A stretch of DNA of 64,000 bases from Dokdonella_A sp963758365 (GCA_963758365.1 CAVWVB010000001.1:2604001-2668000), one strand, 5' to 3'; counted from the first letter of the stretch, positions 46,576-54,934 are shown. Notes: generated by a model not told the origin, from the sequence alone. Numbers and translations are program-made.

Positions 46576-47862
46576 TCACGCACTGTCCTGGTCCGGCTTC
46601 AGGCGGTCGATGCCAAATGCCTTCATGATGTATTTTTCGTATCCCGGTTCGGCCTGACCCTTGCGCATCTTGCGCAGGAAGTACTTCTCGTAGGCGACTT
46701 TTGCCAGGTGCACCCATTTGCCGCTCATCGACTTGGTCATGTTGCGTGGTGGAATCTGCGGCAATGCGATGAACGCAAAGCCGCGGTCGCCCATGTCGGC
46801 CAGGCACATCGCATTCCAGGTCGCACGCGCACGCACCGGATTTCCGGCAAGATCGTCGCGGAGGTTGCACGCGATGGCGGTCACCATCGATTCGATCATC
46901 AGTCCCGTCTTGGGCGCGCCGGTCGGAACCGGGGTGACCTCGACCGGCGGAATTGCCACGCACACGCCAGCCGCGAAGATGTTGGGATACTTCGGATTGC
47001 GTTGATGTTCGTCGATCAGCACGAAACCACCGGGATTGACCAGGCCCTCGACACCCTGCACGGCGTCGACTCCGGCGAATGACGGCAGCAGCATCGAATA
47101 GGCGAAGGGCAGCGTGTGCTCCCGTTGCAGCTTGCCGTTCTCGTCGAGCTGTTCGACGTGCATCGTGTCCCGTTCGACCGAAGTCACCCGTGCATTGGTG
47201 ATCCACTTGATGTGACGCTGGCGCAGTTCCGATTCGAGCAGGCCCTTGGAATCGCCGATGCCGCCCAGCCCCATGTGCCCGACATACGGCTCGGAAGTGA
47301 CATAGGTCATTGGCACCCGGTCGCGCAGCTTGCGCTTGCGCAAGTCGGTGTCCAGGATCATCGCAAATTCGTACGCCGGACCGAAGCAACTGGCACCCTG
47401 CGCGGCGCCGATAACCACCGGACCTGGGTTCTTCAGAAACTCCTGGTAGGCAAGCCAGGCCTCATGTGCGTGTGGGCCGGTACACACCGACTGCGTGAAA
47501 CCGTCCGGCCCGGCGCCTGGCACTCGTTCGAACGCGAGGCGCGGCCCGGTTGCGATGACCAGATAGTCGTAGTCGAGCTTGCGCCCATCGCCGAGTTCGA
47601 TCTGGTTGTCCTCCGGCAGCACCTTCTTTGCCGCGACATCGATGAAGCGGATATCGCGTCGGGCCAACGGTTGCGCCACGTCCACCCGGATATCGCTTTT
47701 CCCGCGCCAGCCCACGGCAACCCACGGGTTTGACGGGGTGAAGTTGAACTGCGGCCCATCCCCCACCACGGTGATCGAATGTTCCTTGCCGATGCTCGCG
47801 CGGATTTCATATGCGGCCGACATGCCGCCAAGACCCGCACCCAGGACAATGATGTTAGCCAT
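46576..47862 (-). CDS. sqr: Sulfide:quinone oxidoreductase (FCC/SQR family)
   Basis: 428 residues. FAD-binding GxGxxG read as VLGAGLGGMSAAYE near the N-terminus, three characteristic Cys regions at SVCTGPHAHEAW, GASCFGPAYEF and AAGVCVAIPP, and a C-terminal quinone-binding hydrophobic part (GKWVHLAKVAYEKYFL). It oxidises sulfide to sulfane sulfur and feeds electrons to quinone. The ATG at 47862 follows GGAGG with ideal spacing, so the longer frame was discarded. First gene of a seven-gene operon and divergent from a BigR/SqrR-type regulator. Confidence 0.88.
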   Translation of the reverse strand: MANIIVLGAGLGGMSAAYEIRASIGKEHSITVVGDGPQFNFTPSNPWVAVGWRGKSDIRVDVAQPLARRDIRFIDVAAKKVLPEDNQIELGDGRKLDYDYLVIATGPRLAFERVPGAGPDGFTQSVCTGPHAHEAWLAYQEFLKNPGPVVIGAAQGASCFGPAYEFAMILDTDLRKRKLRDRVPMTYVTSEPYVGHMGLGGIGDSKGLLESELRQRHIKWITNARVTSVERDTMHVEQLDENGKLQREHTLPFAYSMLLPSFAGVDAVQGVEGLVNPGGFVLIDEHQRNPKYPNIFAAGVCVAIPPVEVTPVPTGAPKTGLMIESMVTAIACNLRDDLAGNPVRARATWNAMCLADMGDRGFAFIALPQIPPRNMTKSMSGKWVHLAKVAYEKYFLRKMRKGQAEPGYEKYIMKAFGIDRLKPDQDSA

Positions 47863-47914
47863 GATCGATCCTCCGGTATGCAGTGCAACAATGACCCGAT
47901 GGACCTGCTGCGTG

Positions 47915-47928
47915 CTGATTTGGATCAA
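47915..47928. promoter_or_regulatory. FNR/DNR-type site before sqr
   Basis: CTGATTTGGATCAA, one mismatch. Centre 60 bases upstream of the sqr ATG. Activation at -41.5 gives a leader of about 18 bases. Confidence 0.6.
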
Positions 47929-47951
47929 ATGCTCTTTACATAAGCTTTTGC

Positions 47952-47980
47952 TAATATAGATGTATCTTATTTAGATGTAT
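47952..47980. promoter_or_regulatory. Candidate BigR/SqrR operator with direct repeats
   Basis: AT-rich island in GC-rich surroundings. TAGATGTAT occurs at 47957-47965 and 47972-47980, and AGAT-GT-ATCT forms a palindrome at 47958-47967. A minus-strand promoter TTGACT (47993-47988) to TAAGAT (47969-47964) would be covered by it. Confidence 0.55.
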
Positions 47981-48070
47981 GTGATAAAGTCAAGTGGCAA
48001 GGCAGTCGGTCACTACTACGGCCGCGCGGAGATTGAATTGGCAAGAATTGACGCGGCGAGATCGAAAGTC

Positions 48071-48415
48071 ATGCAGGAACGAGCCGAGGAAGCATCGACC
48101 CTGTTGAAGGCGCTCGCCAACGCGCAGCGCCTGCGCATACTGTGCTTGCTGGTGGTCGCTCGAGAAATGTCGGTCGGGCAGATCAACGAGCGCCTGCCCG
48201 ACCTCAGTCAATCGGCGTTGTCCCAGCACCTGGCAAAACTGCGCGAGGAAGGCCTGGTCGGCACGCGCCGCGAAGCGCAGACGGTCTGGTACACGCTTCG
48301 GGACGGTCCTGCACAGTCCGTCATCGCCACGCTGTATGAGGCCTACTGCGCATCGAAGGACCGGTTGAAGGCGCCCTTGTCGGGTTCCGCCCGTTCTCGA
48401 AAGTCGCGAAGCTGA
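48071..48415 (+). CDS. ArsR-family repressor, BigR/SqrR-like persulfide sensor
   Basis: 114 residues from ATG 48071, the usual length of BigR. Winged helix with SQSALSQHLAKLREEGLV and, decisively, two Cys: one in RILCLLV (residue 25) and one near the C-terminus in YEAYC (residue 93), the positions of the redox-switch pair in BigR/SqrR-type regulators. These repress sqr-type operons until polysulfide forms a disulfide or tetrasulfide bridge. The frame is open from 47975, but that start lies inside the operator, so the inner ATG is preferred. Divergent from sqr. Confidence 0.85.
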   Translation: MQERAEEASTLLKALANAQRLRILCLLVVAREMSVGQINERLPDLSQSALSQHLAKLREEGLVGTRREAQTVWYTLRDGPAQSVIATLYEAYCASKDRLKAPLSGSARSRKSRS

Positions 48416-48509
48416 TCGAAAGTGAATCCGGCCTGCTTTCCGACGGGGGAACGGGCGCATCGGCGTAGGCAGAAGCCGGTCTCGGCGCGCTGGAGAACGC
48501 GTGCATGAG

Positions 48510-48523
48510 CTGACCTGGATCAA
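48510..48523. promoter_or_regulatory. FNR/DNR-type site before nnrS
   Basis: CTGACCTGGATCAA, two mismatches. Its centre is 41-42 bases before the ATG at 48558, which would put transcription start on that ATG. Confidence 0.5.
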
Positions 48524-48557
48524 GCCGGATTTCCTGCAACGCATGCACAATCGAGGC

Positions 48558-49868
48558 ATGAACGAGCGATCCGACACCGGACAAGAGCCGCGTCAGATTT
48601 CGTTGCGCGTTTCCTTGACCGATATGGCTCATGTTGAGAAGGCGCGGCCGAACGCCGCACTCAAGGACTTGCCGGCCCTGCTCGCCAGCGCGCCGCATCG
48701 CCTGATGTTCTTTGCCGGCGCGAGCGCGCTGATCGTGTCGATGCTGTGGTGGGCGTGCTTTCTGGCCGCTGGATATTTCGGTCACGCGTTTCCTGCGCCG
48801 CCCGTTCCCGCCGGCTGGGCACATGCGATATTGACGCAGTACGGCATGCTGCCGATGTTCATGTTCGGCTTCCTGCTGACCGTGTTCCCGCGCTGGATGA
48901 ACCGGCCTGCGTTGACGCGACGCAGCTACGTGCCGGTATTTTCGGGCATGTTCGCCGGCTACCTGCTCGCGAATGTCGGCCTGCTCGGCATGAAACCCGT
49001 GCTGCTCGCAGGCATTGCGCTGATGCTGTTCGGGTGGAGTGTCGGACTCTTCGCGCTCGGCGGCGTTCTGGCGTGCAACGGTGCGCGCGACCGCCATGCC
49101 GTTTCATGTTTTGCCGCCCTGACGCTTGGCGCCTGCGGCCTCGTTGCGTTCGGCGCATTCGCGCTCGGCGCGCCATGGCAGTTCGCCTATGTTGCGATCA
49201 AGCTCGGCACGTTCGGCCTGCTGCTGCCGATCTTCTTCACGGTGTGCCATCGCATGGTGCCATTCTTCAGCGCCAGCGTGGTCGGCGCGGGCTATCGCGT
49301 ATTCAAGCCAGCCTGGAGTCTGCCATTGCTGTGGGCCCTGCTGCTGGTGCACCTCGGTTTCGACCTTACCCACCACCAGGACTGGCTGTGGTTGGCCGAC
49401 GCGCCACTCACCGCTGTGTTCCTCATCCACTGGTTCGCCTGGCAGCCGTGGAAATGCATGAAGCCCGGTTTGCTCGCGGTCCTGTATCTGGCGTCTGCCT
49501 GGCTGCCGATCGCATTCATGTTGTACACGGCACAGAGCCTGCTCGCGTTCACCGGTCACGGCTTCCTGCTTGGTCGTGCGCCCGTGCATGCGTTGACGAT
49601 CGGTTTCTTCGGTTCAATGCTCGTTGCCATGGTCACGCGCGTGACGCAGGGCCATTCCGGCAGGCCGCTCGAAATGGGCGCAATCCCATGGCTGACCTTT
49701 GCCTTGCTGCAACTCGTCGTCTGCGCACGCATTTACGCCGAATTCGCGCACGACGCGCCACGCTGGCTGGTGATCGCCGCATTCGGCTGGCTGGTTGCGT
49801 TCCTGCCGTGGGTGACACGCTCCCTGTGGATCTTCGCCACGCCGCGCATCGACGGCGCGGCAGGATGA
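48558..49868 (+). CDS. nnrS: NnrS-family haem/copper membrane protein
   Basis: 436 residues, about twelve helices. The NnrS pattern includes LASAPHRLMFF, LLPIFFTVCHRMVPFF with conserved His, and MVTRVTQGHSGRPLE. NnrS proteins of denitrifiers lessen nitrosative stress and are co-regulated with nitrite and NO reductases. Three possible starts: GTG 48501 (excluded because it would hold the FNR-type site), ATG 48558 with GAGG too close, and ATG 48624, which is better placed if transcription begins near 48558. The true start may be 48624. Confidence 0.85.
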   Translation: MNERSDTGQEPRQISLRVSLTDMAHVEKARPNAALKDLPALLASAPHRLMFFAGASALIVSMLWWACFLAAGYFGHAFPAPPVPAGWAHAILTQYGMLPMFMFGFLLTVFPRWMNRPALTRRSYVPVFSGMFAGYLLANVGLLGMKPVLLAGIALMLFGWSVGLFALGGVLACNGARDRHAVSCFAALTLGACGLVAFGAFALGAPWQFAYVAIKLGTFGLLLPIFFTVCHRMVPFFSASVVGAGYRVFKPAWSLPLLWALLLVHLGFDLTHHQDWLWLADAPLTAVFLIHWFAWQPWKCMKPGLLAVLYLASAWLPIAFMLYTAQSLLAFTGHGFLLGRAPVHALTIGFFGSMLVAMVTRVTQGHSGRPLEMGAIPWLTFALLQLVVCARIYAEFAHDAPRWLVIAAFGWLVAFLPWVTRSLWIFATPRIDGAAG

Positions 49869-50701
49869 TTCGGCGGCTGACTCCGCAATTGTCCTTTGAT
49901 GCTACGCAACGCATGCCGATCCGTATGCCCTGCGTCGATATCCGATCTCTCGATATGCTGCCGGCACCGGTAGTGCGCTACTTTCGATACGCGCTTGCGG
50001 ACGGGCAAGCGATGGTCCGCAGCGCATACCTGCACGAATATGGAACTCTGCGTACATCGACGCACAGCAGACGCTGGCTCTCGTTCGACGCTGAACATTT
50101 CGTGTCGACGCCCGTACCCGCATTTGCCTGGAACGCGCGTGTTGCATTCGCACCCCTGTTGCGATTGCATGTACGCGATTCTTATCGCGATGGCCACGGC
50201 AGCGCGGCGATCCGTTTGTTCTCGCTGCGCTTGGCCGGCGACCGCGGCTGCGCCCGGCTCGATGCCGCTTCCTTGCAGCGGTATCTGGCCGAGGCCGTCT
50301 GGTATCCGACCGCGTTGTTGCCGCAAGCCGGCGTTCGCTGGCGTGCGATCGACGATCGGCGCGCCCTGGCCACCCTGACCGATCGCGGCATCACGGTTTC
50401 GCTTGAATTCCGCTTCGGCGAGGATACGGCGATCAGTGGCGTCTTTGCGGCCGGTCGATGGATGCGCGGCACGCACGGATATAGACAGCTGCCCTGGGAA
50501 GGCCACTTCGGCGAGTACACGGAACGTCAAGGCATGCGCGTTCCGCTCGCGGGTGAAGTCGGCTGGCATGAGCACGACGCGTGGCGAGAAGTATGGAAAG
50601 CGAATGTTGACCGCATTGAATACGGGTTCGCGCAGACCGCAGCGTTTGGCCGTGAAAAAGAAGTTGAAAGAATCGCAGACGACGAGAATCCCACTCGATG
50701 A
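49865..50701 (+). CDS. Conserved protein of unknown function in the nnrS operon
   Basis: 278 residues, no signal or membrane helix. I cannot name the family with certainty; a DUF6544-type relation is possible. The sequence has many Arg and Trp and short motifs such as WWYPTALLP-like EAVWYPTALLPQAG and WEGHFGEYTERQGM. The ATG overlaps the nnrS stop and its stop overlaps the SirB2-type start, so it is transcribed with them. A role in nitrosative stress is only context. Confidence 0.6.
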   Translation: MIRRLTPQLSFDATQRMPIRMPCVDIRSLDMLPAPVVRYFRYALADGQAMVRSAYLHEYGTLRTSTHSRRWLSFDAEHFVSTPVPAFAWNARVAFAPLLRLHVRDSYRDGHGSAAIRLFSLRLAGDRGCARLDAASLQRYLAEAVWYPTALLPQAGVRWRAIDDRRALATLTDRGITVSLEFRFGEDTAISGVFAAGRWMRGTHGYRQLPWEGHFGEYTERQGMRVPLAGEVGWHEHDAWREVWKANVDRIEYGFAQTAAFGREKEVERIADDENPTR

Positions 50702-51099
50702 CCGAGTTCTATCCACAGATCAAGTTCGTCCACGTGCTCTGCGTGATCCTGTCGGGCAGCCTGTTCACGTTGCGCGGCCTGCTGATGCTGACGCACTCGC
50801 ACTGGAGCAACCGTGCCGTTTTGCGGTACCTGTCCTACGCGATCGACACGACGCTGCTGACCGCGGCGCTGATGCTGGTGACGATCCTGCATCAGTATCC
50901 GTTTGTGCAGACCTGGTTGACCGCCAAGGTGTTGCTGCTGGTCGTGTACATCGTGCTCGGCACGATCGCACTCAAGCGCGGGCGCACGCGGACAACCCAG
51001 GTGACATGTTTTTTCTCCGCACTCGCCGTCTACCTGTTCATCGTGAGTGTCGCGCTCGCGCACAATCCGCTGGGGATTTTCTCCCACGCATTCTTCTGA
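50698..51099 (+). CDS. SirB2-family membrane protein
   Basis: 133 residues with four helices, starting TEFYPQIKFVHVLCVILSGSLF. It matches SirB2-like small membrane proteins by length and the His in the first helix. Function is not established, though genes of this type often follow nnrS. Ends 33 bases from the convergent porin gene. Confidence 0.8.
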   Translation: MTEFYPQIKFVHVLCVILSGSLFTLRGLLMLTHSHWSNRAVLRYLSYAIDTTLLTAALMLVTILHQYPFVQTWLTAKVLLLVVYIVLGTIALKRGRTRTTQVTCFFSALAVYLFIVSVALAHNPLGIFSHAFF

Positions 51100-51108
51100 G
51101 ATTGCACT

Positions 51109-51125
51109 GCGCGCCGGTTGCGCGC
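51109..51125. terminator. Possible hairpin between convergent genes
   Basis: GCGCGC-CGGTT-GCGCGC between a SirB2-type gene and a porin gene reading in the opposite direction. Very short gap and no T run. Confidence 0.28.
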
Positions 51126-51132
51126 GATCTGC

Positions 51133-52359
51133 TCAGTAGCTGAACTCGACACTCGCCCACAGCTTGTGTTCGTCGCTGGAAAAGCCGTCGCTGTGGAATC
51201 CGGCATATTTGAGCTGTGTTTGGAGGTGGGCGTTGATCGGAAACCCCAGCGAGGCATCGAACTCGCTGCCATAGTGGTTGCCACCGCGGTCGGCGTGAAA
51301 ATCATGCCAGGTCGTAGCCCACGCGATCTTGCCGATTTTTCCGTTCGCGCCAAGGTAGCGATCGTCGAGTCCGTCGGCGGGCGTGGTCAGAAAGCGATCG
51401 GCCCAACCATTGAACGCATGCAGGGTCGCGTACGGCGTACTGAAGCCATAGTGACCATCGCCGCCAAGCACCTCCCAGCCACCCTTGAACGTAATCCAGC
51501 GCCACGAGAGAGTCGGCTCGATCAGCCGATAATCGGCTTCCAGAGAAAGCGGATTGTTGCCCCAGCCGGATTGCCGCGCGTATTCCACGCTCCAGCCAAG
51601 CGTCATGCCGGAAATCGTCCGGGTGCCGGCCCAACGCGCGCCAAATGTCTGCGTCGACAACAATGCGACATCATGGTTCTCGATCAAATAGGCGTACCCG
51701 GTCAGCGCGCCGAAGGGCAGCGTCTGATTGACGTTGAACGCATGTCCGCGCAGCGCATATTCGCGCAGCAGCGCATTCGGATTTTCGTGGCCGAATACTC
51801 GCAGCACTCGATCGAGATAGGCATAACGCAAAGCCGGGCCGCCATCGGAAAACGCATAGCGCAGACTCAGCGCATCGAACGTCTGCTCGTTCTGGCGCCA
51901 ACCGACATTGCCGATGAATCGCTGGTTGTCGAACGTCAATCGCTGGCGTCCGAGCGTACCCGCAATTGGGCCGCCGGCATAGGCAACGTACGCCTGATTG
52001 ATTTCGCTCGCCTTCGGATCCGCGATGACCGGATAGTTGACCTTGCCGTTGGCCGTGCTGTTGTAATGCTCGCCGAATAATGGCTGTACGCGTTCGCCCT
52101 CGCCATAGAGTTGCCATCCGGATGCGAACACCCAACGGTAGCCGAGTCGCAGGCGCACGGTGTTCGCATCGGCATTGCGCGCGAAGGCGGCATCGTCGAC
52201 GCCTTCGTAACGGTAGCGCAGATCGACGACAGGTCCGTCGTGCGGCGTATCGGTTGCCGCTACAGCAGTGACAAGGCAGGCGCATGCAGCGACCGCAACT
52301 GCGGCCGCCAACATGCGGCGCTGCAAACGACAGGCCTTGCCGCGAATGATCCTGCACAC
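51133..52359 (-). CDS. Outer-membrane beta-barrel protein (porin-like)
   Basis: 408 residues. Signal peptide ending near VTAVAATD, then repeated alternating aromatic strands (LRYRYEGVDD, RYAYLDRV, WITFKGGWEV) and a C-terminal VEFSY, typical of barrel proteins. The substrate is unknown; it could be a diffusion porin or alginate-export-like protein. The GTG start at 52359 has AAGGGG nine bases upstream; the ATG at 52314 is a possible shorter start. An FNR-type box lies upstream and the promoter region is shared with nirK. Confidence 0.75.
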   Translation of the reverse strand: MCRIIRGKACRLQRRMLAAAVAVAACACLVTAVAATDTPHDGPVVDLRYRYEGVDDAAFARNADANTVRLRLGYRWVFASGWQLYGEGERVQPLFGEHYNSTANGKVNYPVIADPKASEINQAYVAYAGGPIAGTLGRQRLTFDNQRFIGNVGWRQNEQTFDALSLRYAFSDGGPALRYAYLDRVLRVFGHENPNALLREYALRGHAFNVNQTLPFGALTGYAYLIENHDVALLSTQTFGARWAGTRTISGMTLGWSVEYARQSGWGNNPLSLEADYRLIEPTLSWRWITFKGGWEVLGGDGHYGFSTPYATLHAFNGWADRFLTTPADGLDDRYLGANGKIGKIAWATTWHDFHADRGGNHYGSEFDASLGFPINAHLQTQLKYAGFHSDGFSSDEHKLWASVEFSY

Positions 52360-52434
52360 GATGTGTCCCCTTCTTGATCCCGGCACCGGTGGCCGATCCG
52401 GATCCCAATCTGCCCGGAATGTCGCAGCCTGTAA

Positions 52435-52448
52435 TTGATGCCGGTCAA
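52435..52448. promoter_or_regulatory. FNR/DNR-type site for the porin gene
   Basis: TTGATGCCGGTCAA, one mismatch. Centre 82 bases upstream of the porin GTG; a class II start would give a leader of about 41 bases. Confidence 0.6.
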
Positions 52449-52518
52449 GACGCAGGCGGAGCTCCATTGCGACACTGCATCCCCGCGCGCGCACGGCCAA
52501 ATCCGCGAAGGCGCCCAT

Positions 52519-52532
52519 TGACCTGGATCAAT
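52519..52532. promoter_or_regulatory. FNR/DNR-type site before nirK
   Basis: TTGACCTGGATCAA, one mismatch. Centre 71 bases before the nirK ATG, which gives a leader of about 30 bases. Confidence 0.75.
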
Positions 52533-52596
52533 GAGAATGCCCGGTCCCGCCCGGACAATGGCGCCGAACCGCCTCAAACACGTCCGGGAGAGACTC

Positions 52597-54129
52597 ATGA
52601 GACGCCTGCTGCTTGCCTCCGCGATCGTTGCACTTGCGGGAATCGCCGGTTGCACTTCTGATGCCGGCGCCGATCGCAGCGTGGTTGCCACCGCCGCTGC
52701 GGCCGCTGCGCCTGCGAGTGAAACCGGTGGTTCCGCCAAAGGTGACTTCGGCCCGCCACAAGGCGAGCCGATTCATGCGGTGCTGACGAGTCCGCCGAAT
52801 GTGCCGCCTCCGATTCATCGTGATCATCCGGCCAGGGTGATCGTCGAACTCGAGGTCATCGAGAAGGAGATGCCGATCTCCGAAGGCGTGACGTACACGT
52901 TCTGGACCTTCGGCGGCACCGTGCCCGGCAGCTTCATCCGCGTACGCCAGGGCGATACGGTCGAGTTTCATCTGAAGAATTCGCCAACCAGCAAGATGCC
53001 GCACAACATCGACCTGCATGGCGTGACCGGCCCCGGCGGCGGCGCAGCGTCGAGCTTTACCGCACCCGGACACGAGTCGCAGTTCACGTTCAAGGCGCTG
53101 AACCAGGGTTTGTACGTCTATCACTGCGCTACCGCGCCGGTCGGCATGCATATCGGCAACGGCATGTATGGACTGATCCTGATCGAGCCGCCGCAAGGCC
53201 TGTCACCGGTTGATCACGAGTATTACGTGATGCAAGGCGATTTCTACACTACCGGCAAGTACCGCGAGAAGGGTCATCAACCGTTCGACATGGAGAAGGC
53301 GATCGACGAGCGCCCGACCTACGTACTGTTCAATGGTCAGGAAGGCTCCTTGACCGGAGACAAGGCCCTTGTTGCGAAGACGAATGAAACGGTGCGTCTG
53401 TTCGTCGGCAACGGCGGACCGAACCTCGTATCGAGTTTCCACGTGATCGGCGAGATTTTCGACCGCGTGCAGCAGGAAGGCGGCACCCACCCCCAGGAAA
53501 ATGTGCAGACCACGCTGATTCCGTCGGGCGGCGCAGTAACCGTTCAATTTCACACCGAGGTGCCTGGCAGCTACGTGCTGGTCGATCACTCGATCTTCCG
53601 CGCGTTCAACAAGGGTGCGCTGGCGATCCTCAAAGTCGATGGCCCCGAGAACAAGGCGATCTATTCCGGCAAGGAAGTCGACGCGGTGTACCTTGGCGAT
53701 CGCTCCGAGCCCAATCTCGCGGCGGTCTCGACTGCAGCAAAAGCGCACGCGAGCGGCACCCTGACACTGGAAGAGCAGATTGCCGCGGGCAAGCAACTGT
53801 TCACGGGCACCTGTTCGGTCTGCCACCAGGCCAACGGTCAGGGGCTGCCTGGCGTGTTCCCGCCGCTCGCCAAATCCGATCTTCTTGCGGCCACGCCGAG
53901 GCGCATCGTCGAGATCATCACCCACGGCCTAAGCGGCAAGGTCACCGTCAATGGGACCGAATACAACTCGGTGATGCCGCCGATGGCGCAACTGACCGAT
54001 GACGAAGTCGCCAACATCGCGACGTTCGTGCTGAACAGCTGGAACAATGCGGGCGGACGCGTGAGCAAGGAAGAAGTCGCCAAAACGCGTGCCGACAAAG
54101 CCGCTGCGCAGGCATCGGCAGAGCATTGA
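52597..54129 (+). CDS. nirK: Copper nitrite reductase with C-terminal cytochrome c (NirK lipoprotein)
   Basis: 510 residues. Signal peptide with lipobox IAGC (Cys 19). Two cupredoxin domains: type 1 Cu ligands His136, Cys177, His185, Met190; type 2 Cu ligands His141, His176 and His331; catalytic Asp139 and His282. After the second domain comes a cytochrome c with CSVCH (406-410) and a Met near SVMPPM. It reduces nitrite to NO; the fused haem probably takes electrons directly. The ATG at 52597 has GGGAGAGA upstream. First gene of nirK-nirV-sco. Confidence 0.96.
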   Translation: MRRLLLASAIVALAGIAGCTSDAGADRSVVATAAAAAAPASETGGSAKGDFGPPQGEPIHAVLTSPPNVPPPIHRDHPARVIVELEVIEKEMPISEGVTYTFWTFGGTVPGSFIRVRQGDTVEFHLKNSPTSKMPHNIDLHGVTGPGGGAASSFTAPGHESQFTFKALNQGLYVYHCATAPVGMHIGNGMYGLILIEPPQGLSPVDHEYYVMQGDFYTTGKYREKGHQPFDMEKAIDERPTYVLFNGQEGSLTGDKALVAKTNETVRLFVGNGGPNLVSSFHVIGEIFDRVQQEGGTHPQENVQTTLIPSGGAVTVQFHTEVPGSYVLVDHSIFRAFNKGALAILKVDGPENKAIYSGKEVDAVYLGDRSEPNLAAVSTAAKAHASGTLTLEEQIAAGKQLFTGTCSVCHQANGQGLPGVFPPLAKSDLLAATPRRIVEIITHGLSGKVTVNGTEYNSVMPPMAQLTDDEVANIATFVLNSWNNAGGRVSKEEVAKTRADKAAAQASAEH

Positions 54130-54130
54130 A

Positions 54131-54934
54131 ATGGATTTTGGCGCATATCGGATCCGCGTGATGCGTGCATTGTTCGTGGCGTCGACTCTTGCGCTCGCGA
54201 TGGCCTGTCGTGCCGAACCGGAATACCTGCCGATTCCGGCAACCCGGTTCGTGAGCGTGCTCGCGACCGAGACGGAGGCGACGCCGGTTCCCGTCGCGGC
54301 GTACTGGATGCGCAGCGAACCAGTCACGAACGCGGAGTTCCTCGCGTTCGTGACGGCCGATCCCGCGTGGCGCCGCGACCGCGTGCCGAGTGTGTTCGCC
54401 GAGAGCCGCTATCTCGCACGCTGGCAGGCGCCGGACCAGCTCGGCAGCGGCGTGCTTGCGCGGCAGCCGGCAACCGAGGTGAGCTGGTATGCGGCGCAGG
54501 CCTACTGCGCGTCCGAATACGCGCGTCTGCCGACCTGGATCGAATGGGAACGCGCGGCCGCCGCGAGTGCCACCGCAGTCGACGCGCGAAACGATCCTGT
54601 CTGGCGGCAGAACCTGCTCGACTGGTACGCGAAGCCTTCGCACGGGACGCTCGGCATGATTGGCGGGACCGCGAATCTGTTCGGCGTGCGGGATCTGCAT
54701 TCGCTGGTCTGGGAATGGGTCGAGGATTTCAACGCGCTGATGATTACTGCGGACAGTCGCGACCAGGGCGATCCCGATCGCCTGAAGTTCTGCGGCGCGG
54801 CGGCGCTCAGCCTGCGTGATCGCGACAACTACGCGTTGCTGATGCGCATCGCGATGCTGTCTTCGTTGAGAGCAGCGGACACGACAATGAATCTCGGCTT
54901 TCGCTGTGTACGAGATCTGGAGGCCAACCGATGA
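54131..54934 (+). CDS. nirV: NirV-like, formylglycine-generating-enzyme-fold protein
   Basis: 267 residues. Signal near the N-terminus (RALFVASTLALAMACRAE), then a sulfatase-modifying-factor fold with WMRSEPVTNAEFLAF, TEVSWYAAQAYCASEYARLPTWIEWERAA and VWEWVEDFN. The usual active Cys pair of true formylglycine enzymes is not obvious. NirV is commonly found after nirK. Its job is unknown but it may help copper nitrite reductase maturation. The stop overlaps the SCO start. Confidence 0.82.
   Translation: MDFGAYRIRVMRALFVASTLALAMACRAEPEYLPIPATRFVSVLATETEATPVPVAAYWMRSEPVTNAEFLAFVTADPAWRRDRVPSVFAESRYLARWQAPDQLGSGVLARQPATEVSWYAAQAYCASEYARLPTWIEWERAAAASATAVDARNDPVWRQNLLDWYAKPSHGTLGMIGGTANLFGVRDLHSLVWEWVEDFNALMITADSRDQGDPDRLKFCGAAALSLRDRDNYALLMRIAMLSSLRAADTTMNLGFRCVRDLEANR

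Noticed and set aside
47975..48070. N-terminal extension of the ArsR regulator
   Set aside because: The start would lie in the operator repeats, and BigR-type proteins normally begin near ATG 48071.
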